This document shows, piece by piece, positions 1 through 9,442 of a stretch of 55,608 nucleotides of DNA. Under the pieces are notes generated by a model. It worked only from the letters and a program-made list of their open reading frames with translations. It searched no databases and was not told the DNA's origin. Both the position numbers and the translations under genes were made by a program. How positions within the stretch are numbered: position 1 is the stretch's first letter; each line of letters begins with the position of its first letter. This stretch comes from UBA2386 sp046306335. Lineage in GTDB: Bacteria > Planctomycetota > UBA1135 > UBA2386. The stretch spans positions 1-55,608 of the forward strand of contig JBKDXM010000060.1 in NCBI GenBank assembly GCA_046306335.1, read 5' to 3'.

Positions 1-3000
1 GCGACTCGTCCTCGACCGGCAGGTACTTCTCGTCCGTCGGCGCGGGGTTGGGGACGGCTTGGTGCGACGTCAGCACGTCCGTCGGCATCACCTCCCACAC
101 CTCGCTCAGCCGGTTGAACGCGTCGTAGACGAAGTAGAAGCGGCCGTCGTAGGTCAGGTTGCCGCGCTCGTCGTGTTCGGGGCGGACTTCCAGCGTCGAC
201 GACGTCGACGGCGCGATCGACTCGTAGCGGTTGCTCGGGCCCTGCGGCGACGACGTCTGCCGCGTGTACGTCGTCGTCACCGGCGCAGCGTTGCCGGTCT
301 GGCTCGTCGTCGTCGTGCGGTTGTTGGCGCCGTCGAGTCCGTACGTCAGCCGCTGGTGCATCGTCGACGGGCTGAAGGCCGGCGGCTGGCCGCCGTCCAT
401 CGCCGGCGCGGTGACGCCCATCCACGCCGTCTGCAGGCGATCGAACGCGTCGTACGCGAAGCGGTCGCCGACGGCACCCGGGGCGTTGACCTTTGCGTAG
501 CGCTCCTTGGTCAGGTTGCTGGCCGCGTCGTACTCGTAGTCGAAGCGCGACGCGATCGCGGACGTCGCGTCGACCGCCGGCGGGTTCACCTTATGGATCG
601 TGTCCTCGATCGACGTCAGCCGGCCCCAGCCGTCGAACTGGTAGTTCGACTCCCCGCGCGGCAGCGCGCCACTGCCGTAGCGCACCTGCCGGCTGCGGCG
701 GATGCCGCCGGCCCATTCGTAGCGCGCGAGCTGGTTGAGGCCCGGCGACGCACCCGGCGCGCGGTCCCAGTCGATCTGCGTCAGCCGGCCGATCGCGTCG
801 CGGCCAAACTGCAGCTGCAGCGGCTGCGCGGTCGCCGATGGCAGGTTGTCGCGGTAGTCGAGGCCGGTGCGGAAGGCCCCACCGCCGTTGCCGCCGGCGG
901 CGTAGCTCGATGCGACGTCGAGCACATTCGCCTGCGCGAAGGCAAACGCGAAGCGCTCGTTGTGGACGCGGCCCGCGCTGTCGGTCGCGAAGGCTTCGCT
1001 GCCCATCAGCTGGCTGCCCTGCGGGCCGCTGGCGTAGTCGGTCTGCTGGATCCGGCCCAGCGCGTCGCGGCGGATCACGTCGTGCGTGTTCCACAGCGAG
1101 ATGCGCGGGCCTGCCGCCACCAGCGCGCGCTGGATCACGCGGCCTTGACCGTCGCGCCAGAAGTCCACGCGGCCGCCGTCGCCGTCGAAGAGCGACTTCA
1201 GCCGCGAGGCACCGTCGTACTGCGCGAACAGGCTCATGCTCTGGTGCGGGGAGGACGGCGTCGGCGCCGTGGACCCAGCGCCAGGATTCTGCACCACGAA
1301 GGCGCGGCCGGCAAAGTCCTGGTGCGTGATGGTCAGGTTGCCCAGAGCGTCGGCGCGCGTCACCTTGGTGCGGCCGTCGGGCGCGCCGGCGTCGTCGAAC
1401 TGGCTGGTGGTGCGGATCGCCGTCGTGCCGTCGCCGAGGCGGACGTGTTCGACGACGCGGCCCAGCGCGTCGGGCAGGAAGGTCTGCGCACGCTGCATCG
1501 GGTCGGTGTAGCGGTCGACGTTGCCGAGGCTGTTGTAGGCGTAGCTGTGCAGCAGGTGCGGCACGCCGTGCTTGATGGCCGTCACCTGGCCGAAGGCGTT
1601 GACGTCGTACGCGACCTCGGTGACGCGCGTGGTGCCCGAGGCGCCGTCGATTTCCTCGTCGCGCACGCGGCTGAGGAACTGGGTGTTGGCGCGGTAGAAG
1701 AACTCGCGCGTGTTGCCCGCGCCGAAGCCGTCGCGGACCTTCTCCAACAGGCCGAGCGCGTTGAAGACGAAGCTCGTCGGCTGCCGCCCCGTCGACTCGA
1801 CCTGCGCCAACTGCGAGGCCTTGCCCGGCTGGTAACGCCACGCGGTGCGCAGCGTGCCGGCGCCGGCGCCGAGCACTTGGACTTCTTCCCAGATCTGCCG
1901 GCCCAACTGGTCGTGCGCCATCCGGCGGCGCGCGAGCAGCGTCGCGCCCGAGCGCGACTCCACCTGGACCACGCGCCCGAGCTTGTCGAGCTGGTAGGCG
2001 TGCACCGCCCCGCCCGTGGCGTAGTCGGCGCCGGCGTGCGGCGTGTACCCCGCCGGCGGCGTCGTCGCCGGCTCGGTGATGGCGACGATCGCGCCCGCCG
2101 CGTTGCGGGCCACCAACGTCCACAGGTGGTCGACGTCGGTGAACTCGTAGCTGCCCGAGACCTCCAGGAACGGCGTCACGAAGACCTTGGGCCCGCGGAC
2201 GCGCTGCGTGCCGTCGGGGCTCACCGTGGTCGTGCGGTACAGCGTGCCGTAGCCGTCGAAGTCGTAGGTCGTGCGGCTGCCGTTGGGGTGCACGATCGAC
2301 TGCAACCGGCCATCCGGGTGGTAGTCGTGCCTAGTCACCAGGAACTGCCCGCCGCCAGCCCCCTGGTCGAGCGGCTTGCGGTCTTCGTAGACCTCCATCA
2401 GCCGCAGGTGCTGGAAGTGGTACTGCGTCTCGACCCAGTCGCGCGCGCTGCCGCCGCCCGCACCGTGCGCCGCCGGCTTGGCGCCGGACGACGACAGGTT
2501 GTTGCGCCGCACGACGGCGAGGTGGCCGAAGCGGTCGTAGAAGCCGCGCGCCTCGCGCGGCACGCCCGCACTCGCGCTCACGACGGCCACCGGCACGCCG
2601 GTGCCCGCCATACGCGCCACCGTCGTCACGGCCGGCGAGCTCGACGTCGCGTGGACGGTGTAGGACGACACCTCGCCCCACGCGTCGGGCACGTACACGG
2701 TGCGCAGCGCGCTGCCCGTGGCCACGCCGGTCAGATGCCCGCGCGCGTCATAGTCGTACGTCGTCGCCACGCCGTCGCCGTCGACGGCCATGCGCGGCTG
2801 GCCCTTGACCTGGCCCATCATGGGCAGGGTCGGCGGCAGGTTGGGCAGGTTGCGCCACAGCGTCGTCGCGACGGGGCTGCCGGACAGCGTCGCGCCCCCG
2901 GCCAGCGCGCCCTGCAGCCGCACCTGGTCCATGCGGCGCGAGACCGTGCGCGCGATCTGGCCGTGGCCCGGCGCGCGGTCGAGCAGGTCGCCATACGTGT

Positions 3001-4990
3001 AGGTCCACGTGCCGTCGGGCGTGACCTCGGTCTGCGGCTGCCACGCGCCCCAGCCGGCGCCGCCGTTGAGCTGCACGTAGGTGTAGCGGTACTCGACTTC
3101 GGCGGGCGTCGGGCCGGACTGGACGGTCTCGGGATTGGGCATCCGGACCTTGGTGACCAGCCGGCTCACCGGGTCGTACTCGAAGGTGGTGACGCGCTGG
3201 TGGACCGTGCCGCCGCGCCTGGACAGCAGCAGCCGCTTGGCCGGCTTCTTGCAGACGCACGTGGCGTCGTACACGTTGTAGGCCTCGATCGACTCGGGCT
3301 CGACGTCGCTGTTGGCGACGCCGCCGATGCCGGCATTCTCGCCCGCGCGGTGCTGCTCGCGCGGCCGGCCGAGCATGGTGTTCTCCGGCGTCGTCAGGAC
3401 GCTGTACAGCCGCCCGGTCGGCACGCTGTACTCGTAGCGTCGGGACGTGCCCGCGCCGTCCACGACTTCGATCGCGCGCAGGTTGCCGACGTCTTCGGCG
3501 AGCAGGTCCGTGGTGCGGGTCGGGGCCGGGTAGCGGAACAGCAGCGACTCCGCCATCAGCGGGCGGGTCAGTCGCTCGATGCGGCCGGTGGCGGGGTTGG
3601 TCCCCGTCTCCAGCACCGCCTGGCTCGGCAGCCCCGAGGCCGCCGACAGCGAACCGGCGAACGGCTGGCCGGCGTGCACGTGCTGCGTCTGGGTCAGCAC
3701 GTCGGCGCCGCCGGACCCGCCCGGCGCGAACGACCACTCGTTGACGATCTGGCCGACGACCTCGGACGTCGCCCCGATCGTGTGCGGCACGCCGGGGACG
3801 GGATCGACCAGCACGCTGCGCAAGGCCGAGTAGGTGCGCCACAGCCGACCGCCAAAGTGGTTGCCGCCCTGCGCATCCGAGCGCGGCTGGAAGACCAGGC
3901 CCCACGTGCGCGTCGCCAGTTCGGCCACCGCAAGGCCGGGCTGCTGGTAGGTGATCTCCAGACGGTTGCCGCCCGCGAAGCCCTGCCAGTTCGGGTTCCA
4001 GTTCCAGTGTTGCGACAGGCCGGAGGGGAAGTCGATCCGGGTGAGGCGATTGGATCCGTCGTAGGTGAAGGTCGCGAGGTTGTCGAACGGGTCGCGGAGT
4101 TGCGTCAGCCGGAACATCCAGCGCGGCAGGGCCGTAGAGCCGTTCTGCGTCCAGCCGAAGCGGAAGCGGTCGAACCGGGCAACCGTGCCGTCGACGTGGC
4201 GGATTTCGAGGTAGTTCTGCACCGGCACCGTCGCGACGAGGGACTGCGTCTGGAAGCGATAGAGCAGCGCGCCGGACAGGTTGTTGGCCAACGGCTCCGC
4301 GAGCGGGCTATCCGTCGGGTCGGCGTACACCGCCGTCGTCTGCGGGTCGGCGCCGGTATCGAGCGGGCCGCCGTACTGGTAGTAGGTGCTACCGACTTGG
4401 TAGACGTACAGGCCCGGCATGGTGCCCGGACGCGGCTGCAGGCCGCTGACGCCCCCGTCGAGCAACTCGGGATTGAAGTCCGGCACCGGCAGACGGCCCG
4501 TCGGATCGTTGGGGCTGAAGCCCTTGAGGTGCCCCGGCGTGCCGGACTTGTAGACGCCCGCGCTCACGTCCATGACGAGCACGCCCGGGTACAGCTGCGC
4601 CAAGCCGCTGAGGCCGGTGTGCACCGAGGGCATCGGCAGGTGGTACCGCACCGCGCCGTGGGTCGACACGACCGTGGCGCCGGTGCCCGCGTCGGGCGCC
4701 GGAACATCCGGGCCGATGTCGCACGTCGACCCGGTCGTGAACCCCGGCGCACCGGCGTCGAGCAGCGACGAGGCCGCCGGCCCCTGGGCGCTGTCGTTGG
4801 TCGCCGGCAGCGACACCTGCGTCGCCACGGCCAGGACCATCGGCATGGCCCCTGGAACCGACATGACGACGACGGCGACGTTGCTGTCCGAGCAGCACTC
4901 GTTGGGCATCTGGATGCACTGCGCGCGCAGGGATCCGGCGAGGGCGAGGGCGAGACCGAGAAACCACGCGAGGCGAGCGATCGGGAGCAT
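1..4990 (-). CDS. RHS/YD-repeat secreted protein, 3' end beyond the window
   Basis: The frame is open from ATG 4990 to the left edge (1663 complete codons), so the C-terminus is missing. Residues 1-24 look like a signal peptide (MLPIARLAWF start, hydrophobic core, LRAQ cleavage region). The middle and visible end carry many RHS/YD repeats, such as TYDGSNRLTRID, YDYDARGHLTGV, YDFDGYGTLYRTT, FVFNALGLLEKV and FDGWGRLTSIED; such repeats form a closed beta-shell in RHS/teneurin proteins. The visible part ends at FNRLSEVWEV and a short polar stretch, close to where RHS proteins usually have a core-end motif and a variable, often toxic, tail. The signal peptide argues for export by Sec. Whether it is a toxin or only a surface shell cannot be judged here. 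Confidence 0.9.
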   Translation of the reverse strand, partial: MLPIARLAWFLGLALALAGSLRAQCIQMPNECCSDSNVAVVVMSVPGAMPMVLAVATQVSLPATNDSAQGPAASSLLDAGAPGFTTGSTCDIGPDVPAPDAGTGATVVSTHGAVRYHLPMPSVHTGLSGLAQLYPGVLVMDVSAGVYKSGTPGHLKGFSPNDPTGRLPVPDFNPELLDGGVSGLQPRPGTMPGLYVYQVGSTYYQYGGPLDTGADPQTTAVYADPTDSPLAEPLANNLSGALLYRFQTQSLVATVPVQNYLEIRHVDGTVARFDRFRFGWTQNGSTALPRWMFRLTQLRDPFDNLATFTYDGSNRLTRIDFPSGLSQHWNWNPNWQGFAGGNRLEITYQQPGLAVAELATRTWGLVFQPRSDAQGGNHFGGRLWRTYSALRSVLVDPVPGVPHTIGATSEVVGQIVNEWSFAPGGSGGADVLTQTQHVHAGQPFAGSLSAASGLPSQAVLETGTNPATGRIERLTRPLMAESLLFRYPAPTRTTDLLAEDVGNLRAIEVVDGAGTSRRYEYSVPTGRLYSVLTTPENTMLGRPREQHRAGENAGIGGVANSDVEPESIEAYNVYDATCVCKKPAKRLLLSRRGGTVHQRVTTFEYDPVSRLVTKVRMPNPETVQSGPTPAEVEYRYTYVQLNGGAGWGAWQPQTEVTPDGTWTYTYGDLLDRAPGHGQIARTVSRRMDQVRLQGALAGGATLSGSPVATTLWRNLPNLPPTLPMMGQVKGQPRMAVDGDGVATTYDYDARGHLTGVATGSALRTVYVPDAWGEVSSYTVHATSSSPAVTTVARMAGTGVPVAVVSASAGVPREARGFYDRFGHLAVVRRNNLSSSGAKPAAHGAGGGSARDWVETQYHFQHLRLMEVYEDRKPLDQGAGGGQFLVTRHDYHPDGRLQSIVHPNGSRTTYDFDGYGTLYRTTTVSPDGTQRVRGPKVFVTPFLEVSGSYEFTDVDHLWTLVARNAAGAIVAITEPATTPPAGYTPHAGADYATGGAVHAYQLDKLGRVVQVESRSGATLLARRRMAHDQLGRQIWEEVQVLGAGAGTLRTAWRYQPGKASQLAQVESTGRQPTSFVFNALGLLEKVRDGFGAGNTREFFYRANTQFLSRVRDEEIDGASGTTRVTEVAYDVNAFGQVTAIKHGVPHLLHSYAYNSLGNVDRYTDPMQRAQTFLPDALGRVVEHVRLGDGTTAIRTTSQFDDAGAPDGRTKVTRADALGNLTITHQDFAGRAFVVQNPGAGSTAPTPSSPHQSMSLFAQYDGASRLKSLFDGDGGRVDFWRDGQGRVIQRALVAAGPRISLWNTHDVIRRDALGRIQQTDYASGPQGSQLMGSEAFATDSAGRVHNERFAFAFAQANVLDVASSYAAGGNGGGAFRTGLDYRDNLPSATAQPLQLQFGRDAIGRLTQIDWDRAPGASPGLNQLARYEWAGGIRRSRQVRYGSGALPRGESNYQFDGWGRLTSIEDTIHKVNPPAVDATSAIASRFDYEYDAASNLTKERYAKVNAPGAVGDRFAYDAFDRLQTAWMGVTAPAMDGGQPPAFSPSTMHQRLTYGLDGANNRTTTTSQTGNAAPVTTTYTRQTSSPQGPSNRYESIAPSTSSTLEVRPEHDERGNLTYDGRFYFVYDAFNRLSEVWEVMPTDVLTSHQAVPNPAPTDEKYLPVEDES

Positions 4991-5468
4991 GCGCGCTGGA
5001 GGGTTCGAGGACGGGAGCGGAGCAACCGACGGCCGACAACGGCCGACGGGTGCGGCAAACAGCTGGGGCGCTCGCCGACGCCGGAGCGGCGCCTGCGAGA
5101 GGCGCTGACGCCGACATGGCCGCGCCCACATGCCTAAGCACGAACAGTGGCTACCGACCGCAAAGATTTTTCAGAAAGTCCGCCGCCGCGGCGACCGACC
5201 GGCGCGCAGCAACCGAAATGGTCGTCCAGCCGCAGCTTACGGCGGCCATCGTGACGCAAGCGCAGCGCCGTGACGGCAATGGTGGCGGGCCGTGGATCTT
5301 AGTGCCGCCGAGGAAGATTGCGATCTTGACACATAGGGCGTCGTTAGGGACCGGCGCAGCGAGCTGAGCCGATCCGATCCAGACGAAGCACGCGACGAAT
5401 GGAGCGCGCACCGTCGCGTCCAAGGGCGGCCGATGCCGTTCGCGAGGCAGACGCGCGGGGTTGGCGCG
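4991..5468. other. 478-base gap between two minus-strand genes
   Basis: The gap holds the upstream region of the RHS gene. It is visibly richer in A/T than its surroundings around 5160-5360. A 90-codon minus-strand open frame (5151-5423) lies here but has no ribosome binding site, recognisable domain or strong codon bias, so it is not called. No convincing promoter, RNA or mobile-element end was seen. Confidence 0.4.
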
Positions 5469-5873
5469 TCACGCCTGCAGGCGCCGAACCCCGTGCTTGA
5501 GCAATGGCGCATGGAAGTTGATCAGCAAGCCGACGCGCAGCCGCGTCAGCCGCAGATACGTCAGCAGTTGGGCCTCGTGCATGGGCAGCAGGCGATCCAC
5601 GGCGAGGTGCTCGACGATGACTTCGCCGGCAACCACCATGTCCGGTCGAACGGCGGCGTCGATGCGCTGGCCGCGGTAGTGGATCGGGACCGGCTGCTGC
5701 CGGACGAAGGCGAGTCCGCGGCTGGCGAGTTCGTGCGCAAAGCAGGCGTCATAGGCGTGCATAAGCAGGCCGGGGCCGAGGCTGCGATGGACTTCGATCG
5801 CCGCGCCGAGGATGCGGCCGGTGAGTTCGGAGTGCAATTCGGGACGAACGGCGGGCAGGAGGGTTGGCGTCAT
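5469..5873 (-). CDS. GxxExxY family protein (PD-(D/E)XK-like), key residues altered
   Basis: The 134-residue protein aligns along its length with the GxxExxY family, small proteins related to PD-(D/E)XK nucleases: LTGRILGAAIEVHRSLGPG near residues 17-35, HEAQLLTYLRL at 99-109 and VGLLINFHAPLLKHGVRR at the end. The two signature sites are changed. The GLLExxY box reads GLLMHAY (Met38 for Glu), and the usual VELKAV strand reads VEHLAV (Leu90 for the Lys of the ExK pair), while Asp78 is kept. The reading frame is intact. The family's biological role is poorly known; by these changes this copy is predicted to lack nuclease activity. Confidence 0.85.
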   Translation of the reverse strand: MTPTLLPAVRPELHSELTGRILGAAIEVHRSLGPGLLMHAYDACFAHELASRGLAFVRQQPVPIHYRGQRIDAAVRPDMVVAGEVIVEHLAVDRLLPMHEAQLLTYLRLTRLRVGLLINFHAPLLKHGVRRLQA

Positions 5874-6050
5874 GGGCTTGGCGGTGGCCGATCAGCCGGC
5901 TGCCCATAGGTGCGCGACCGGGGGCAGGCGCGCCCCCGCACGACTGCCGCCACGGCCGGGGCGCCGCCGCCGGGCTGCTGCGTCCGGCCCGGGACCGCCG
6001 TGCGCGCCGCGGCAGGCGCAGAGCGAGCGAATCCGTCGTGCCTCAGGGTC

Positions 6051-6713
6051 TCAGTCGCGCAGCGCGTCGACGTTCCAGGCGCCGATGCGGCAGCCGTTCT
6101 GGAACACGTCGAGCACGCCGACGCCGCCGTGCGGCAGGTTGAGCGACAGGCAGCGCGAGAGGCGCATGCCGAGCATGGCGGCCGCGAAGCCGCTGAGCAC
6201 CGAACCAGGCAGCACGACGACGATCTGCTTGCCGAGGACCTTGGGCATCCAGCCGGTCCACCACTGCAGCACGCGTTCGACGGCGTCGCCGAGGCTCTCG
6301 CCGCCGGGCGCCTTGCAGTCGCCGAACTCGCTGAAGAACGTGCGCACGGCGCCGTCCTCGTCGCGCATGACGTCGGCCCATTCGCGGCCCTGCCAGCGGC
6401 CCATGTGCTGGTCGCGCAGGCGCTCGTCGGCGACCGCCTCCTTCTGCTGCGCCTCGGCGAGCGCGCGCGCCGGCCCCAGGCACTGCGGCTGCGGGCTGCT
6501 GTGCACCGACTCGACGGTCAGCGCCTTGCCGATCTCCAGCCAGCGCAGCACCTGGGCGCGGCCGCGGCGGCTCAGTTCGGCGGGGCCGTCGCCGACGGCG
6601 CGGCTCTGGCTGGTGATGTCGAGCTCGGGGTGGCGGCAGAGCCAGAGGCGGCAGAAGTCGGTCGTCTCGGGGAGCACGGCGGCATCTTGGCGCGGCGGCG
6701 GCGCGGCTGCCAC
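6051..6713 (-). CDS. Histidine-phosphatase-fold protein, probably inactive
   Basis: The 220-residue protein has the order of the histidine phosphatase (phosphoglycerate mutase-like) superfamily: LCRHPELD near the N-terminus, LSRRGRAQ, a VHSSPQPQC strand, DERLRDQHMGRWQG and GGESLGDAVERV. The first catalytic Arg-His is present. The pocket Arg normally found after SSP is Gln, and the second His expected in a VSHGG-type strand is missing (VVVLPGSVLSG). It may be a non-catalytic binding or regulatory member. The start is uncertain: ATG 6713 gives a Pro/Ala-rich leader, while GTG 6677 begins just before the domain and has CAAGAT six bases upstream. It diverges from the KaiC-like gene. Confidence 0.75.
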   Translation of the reverse strand: MAAAPPPRQDAAVLPETTDFCRLWLCRHPELDITSQSRAVGDGPAELSRRGRAQVLRWLEIGKALTVESVHSSPQPQCLGPARALAEAQQKEAVADERLRDQHMGRWQGREWADVMRDEDGAVRTFFSEFGDCKAPGGESLGDAVERVLQWWTGWMPKVLGKQIVVVLPGSVLSGFAAAMLGMRLSRCLSLNLPHGGVGVLDVFQNGCRIGAWNVDALRD

Positions 6714-6834
6714 GGCGCAAGCGCGCGGCGCGCCGGAACCGCGTGCGAATGGCCGGCGGGACCGCAGGCTGCGGCGTACGCCGCCGCCACCACCGCAGCC
6801 GGTCTGCGCCGTGGCCCGGGGGCCGGCGCGCCGC

Positions 6835-6840
6835 TACCGT
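6835..6840 (+). promoter_or_regulatory. Candidate -10 hexamer TACCGT for a leaderless KaiC-like mRNA
   Basis: TACCGT ends seven bases before GTG 6848. This spacing would place the transcription start at or next to the start codon. No -35 hexamer is evident. It is one of several similar arrangements in the window. Confidence 0.35.
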
Positions 6841-6847
6841 CACGAAC

Positions 6848-8428
6848 GTGACCTTCGCCACGCTGAAGACCGGCATCGACGGGCTCGACGGCATCCTCGC
6901 CGGCGGCATCCGCTACCCCGACGACGCCGCGGTCTTCCTGTGCATCGCCGGCGGCCCGGGCACCGGCAAGACGCTGCTGGCGCTGGAGATGGTCGTGCGG
7001 GCATGGCTCGAGGACCAGGAGGGCGCGACCTTCCTCTACTACTCGGTCGAACACGCGCCGGACGCGATCCAGAAGAAGCTGGCGTTCGACTTCGACTGGT
7101 ACCGCGGCGAGGCGACGGTCGAGGCGCTGCCCAAGGAAGTGCCGAACAAGCTGGTGATGCAGGCGCGCGGCGGCAGCCAGCTGGTGCTGACGCAGGCGCG
7201 GCCGGCGGCCATGCAGCAGAAGAGCGCGCGCGGCACGACCGTCGACATCGAGTGGATCCTGGCCGAGATCGAGAACCAGCGCATGGCCAACCCGGTGCGC
7301 ATGGTCGTGATCGACAACGTCGGGCTGCTGCTCACCGACCTCGAGTACTTCGAGAAGCGCACCGCGCTCCTGGAGGTGCGCCGCCGGCTGCTCGAACACC
7401 GCATCCACGGCATCTTCGTGATGGAGGAAGCGCACCCGCGCGACCTCAAGCTGCCGTCGGCCGAGGAGTTCTCGACCGATCTGATGCTGCACCTGTCGTT
7501 CCTCGACGAGGCCTCCGAGTTCAAGGCGCGCACGCTGGAGATCAGCAAGGCGCGCCACCAGTACTACTACCGCGGCATCCACCACTTCTCGATCGCCGGC
7601 CGCGGCATCACGCGCGACGTGTACCTCGGCGCGCGCAACGAGCGCGGGCCGGGCATCCACGTCTACCCGTCGGTCGCCGCCCAGCTGTCGATGGCGCGCG
7701 ACCAGGCGCAGTTCGCGGTGCCGGGCCGCGGCGAAACGTCGATCGACCTCGGCCACCCCGACCTCGACCGGGCGTTCCTGCGCGGCACCGGGCCGGCGCT
7801 GCGCAGTTCGACGGTGCTGCTGGCGGAGCCGGGGACGCGCGCGACGTTCCTGGCGCTGCGGTTCCTGGCGGCTGGGCTGCGCAACGGCGAACGCGTGCTG
7901 TTCGTCTCCACGCGCGAGGACCGCGACGCCGTGCGCCGCATCTGCCAGCGCGAGCCCGTGCTGGCGCCGTGCCTGGGGCCCGACGGCCGCTTCGCCGACG
8001 AGTTCCGCGTCGTCTACCTGCACCCCGAGTTCATCCCGCCGGGCAAGTTCAACTGGGATCTGATCCGGCTGTGCCAGGGCGGCCACGCCGACGGCGCGCC
8101 CCAGCGCGTCACGCGCATGGCGTTCGACAACATCTACCGGCTGCAGGACCGCTTCCCGCTGATCCTCGACCAGCGCTTCCTGATCGCGGCGATGCTCGAC
8201 ATGCTGCGCTACGAAGGCGTGACGCCGTTCTTCGTCGACATGATCCCGCCCGGCGCCGGCCAGGGCCGCGGCACCTTCGACCCGTCGCCGTACCTCGTCG
8301 GCTTCGACAACGTGTTCCACACGTGGTTCGCCGACGAGAACCGCAACGAGCCGTTCTTCCGCGTGCTGAAGTCGGTCGGCAACGACTACGCCAACGAGCC
8401 GGTCGCCATCGACTGGCGCCGGACCTGA
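6848..8428 (+). CDS. KaiC-like RecA-fold ATPase with two domains, the second degenerate
   Basis: The protein has 526 residues from GTG 6848. That start sits right before the conserved TGIDGLDGILAGG opening of KaiC/RadA-type domains; upstream ATG 6743 adds only a low-complexity leader. Domain 1 has a Walker A (GGPGTGKT, residues 35-42), Glu68 at the catalytic-Glu position and a Walker B (VVIDN, about residue 155). A second domain begins near residue 300. Its nucleotide loop reads AEPGTRATF, lacking the Gly-Lys-Ser/Thr, although the following helix and VLFVSTRE strand are kept. KaiC-family ATPases act in clock, signalling or recombination roles; the target here is unknown. An outer-membrane barrel gene follows after 57 bases. 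Confidence 0.85.
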   Translation: MTFATLKTGIDGLDGILAGGIRYPDDAAVFLCIAGGPGTGKTLLALEMVVRAWLEDQEGATFLYYSVEHAPDAIQKKLAFDFDWYRGEATVEALPKEVPNKLVMQARGGSQLVLTQARPAAMQQKSARGTTVDIEWILAEIENQRMANPVRMVVIDNVGLLLTDLEYFEKRTALLEVRRRLLEHRIHGIFVMEEAHPRDLKLPSAEEFSTDLMLHLSFLDEASEFKARTLEISKARHQYYYRGIHHFSIAGRGITRDVYLGARNERGPGIHVYPSVAAQLSMARDQAQFAVPGRGETSIDLGHPDLDRAFLRGTGPALRSSTVLLAEPGTRATFLALRFLAAGLRNGERVLFVSTREDRDAVRRICQREPVLAPCLGPDGRFADEFRVVYLHPEFIPPGKFNWDLIRLCQGGHADGAPQRVTRMAFDNIYRLQDRFPLILDQRFLIAAMLDMLRYEGVTPFFVDMIPPGAGQGRGTFDPSPYLVGFDNVFHTWFADENRNEPFFRVLKSVGNDYANEPVAIDWRRT

Positions 8429-8485
8429 CGGCGGCGACGGCCCCCCACCCCCTCCACGACCACGAACTCCACTCCAACGACCCGC

Positions 8486-9421
8486 ATGCGCCAACTGCTC
8501 GCCACCGCGACGCTCGTCGCCCTCCCCACCTTCGCCCTCGCCCAGGACGCCGTAGACGGCACGCCGCCCGCAGCCGCGCGCGAGCCCGATCCGACGGCGC
8601 GCGGGCGCTTCGGCATGGACTTCACGACGCAGTACTTCTTCCGCGGCATCCGGCAGGAGACGCAGGGCCTGATCCTGCAGCCGTGGGGCGAGATCGGCTA
8701 CGCGCTGACCGACGGCGACGACACCATGCGCGGGCTCGACCTGACGTTCGGCACGTGGAGCAGCCTCAACAGCGGCGGCTCCAACGACGGCGCCGACGGC
8801 AGCTGGTACGAGGGCCGCGGCTTCATCGACCTCACCGCCGGGGTCGCGGAGAAGTGGACGCTGGGCCTGCGCTACACCGCGTACGGCAACCCGAACGACG
8901 CGCCGCGCCGCTTCCGCACCGTGCAGGAGGTCGAGGTCCGCGCCGAGCTCGACGACCGCGGTTACACCGGCGACGTGATCGAGGGCGGCCTGCGGCCCTA
9001 TGCGCTGGTCGCGGTCGAGTCGGCCGGCGAACGCGAGTACTACAACCCGGGCAGCACGGCCGACACCAACGCCGGCATCTACGGCGAGTTCGGTGTCAAC
9101 CCGAGCTTCGCGCTCGGCGTGCGCGACGACGACCTGCGCCTGCACGTGCCGATCAAGCTCGGCGTCAGCCTGAGCGACTACTACCAGGACAGCGCGACCG
9201 GCAAGGACGAGTTCTTCGGCTACCTCGACGTCGGCGTCGAGGTCCGCCAGCCGCTCGCCTTCGTGCCGCGGCGCCTGGGCCCGTGGAACGCGTTCGTCGG
9301 CGTGCACTTCCTGCTGCTCGGCGACAACTGCGAGGAGCGCAACAAGGGCTCGACCAACCCGACGGTGAGCGGCGACGCGACCGAGTTCATCCTCAGCGCC
9401 GGCCTGTCGACGCGCTTCTGA
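8486..9421 (+). CDS. Outer-membrane beta-barrel protein
   Basis: The 311-residue protein starts with a 20-residue signal peptide (MRQLLATATLVALPTFALA, cut before Q) and ends in STRF, with the C-terminal aromatic typical of BAM-inserted barrels. Alternating polar/hydrophobic strands run through the mature part: GMDFTTQYFFRG, KWTLGLRYTAYG, RLHVPIKLGVSLSDYY, EFILSAGLSTRF. The FTTQYFFRGIRQET opening resembles the TorF-like/Gcw_chp group of putative porins. It lies 57 bases behind the KaiC-like gene on the same strand and may be co-transcribed. Its substrate is unknown. Confidence 0.75.
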   Translation: MRQLLATATLVALPTFALAQDAVDGTPPAAAREPDPTARGRFGMDFTTQYFFRGIRQETQGLILQPWGEIGYALTDGDDTMRGLDLTFGTWSSLNSGGSNDGADGSWYEGRGFIDLTAGVAEKWTLGLRYTAYGNPNDAPRRFRTVQEVEVRAELDDRGYTGDVIEGGLRPYALVAVESAGEREYYNPGSTADTNAGIYGEFGVNPSFALGVRDDDLRLHVPIKLGVSLSDYYQDSATGKDEFFGYLDVGVEVRQPLAFVPRRLGPWNAFVGVHFLLLGDNCEERNKGSTNPTVSGDATEFILSAGLSTRF

Positions 9422-9442
9422 CCGCCGGCGCCGGCGCGCCGC

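Noticed and set aside
59..5137. A 1692-codon open frame on the plus strand
   Set aside because: It is antisense to the RHS gene, Arg/Val/Ala-rich with no domains; a GC-composition shadow.
5151..5423. 90-codon minus-strand open frame in the RHS upstream gap
   Set aside because: No ribosome binding site, mixed codon use and no recognisable fold; it could be a remnant but cannot be supported.
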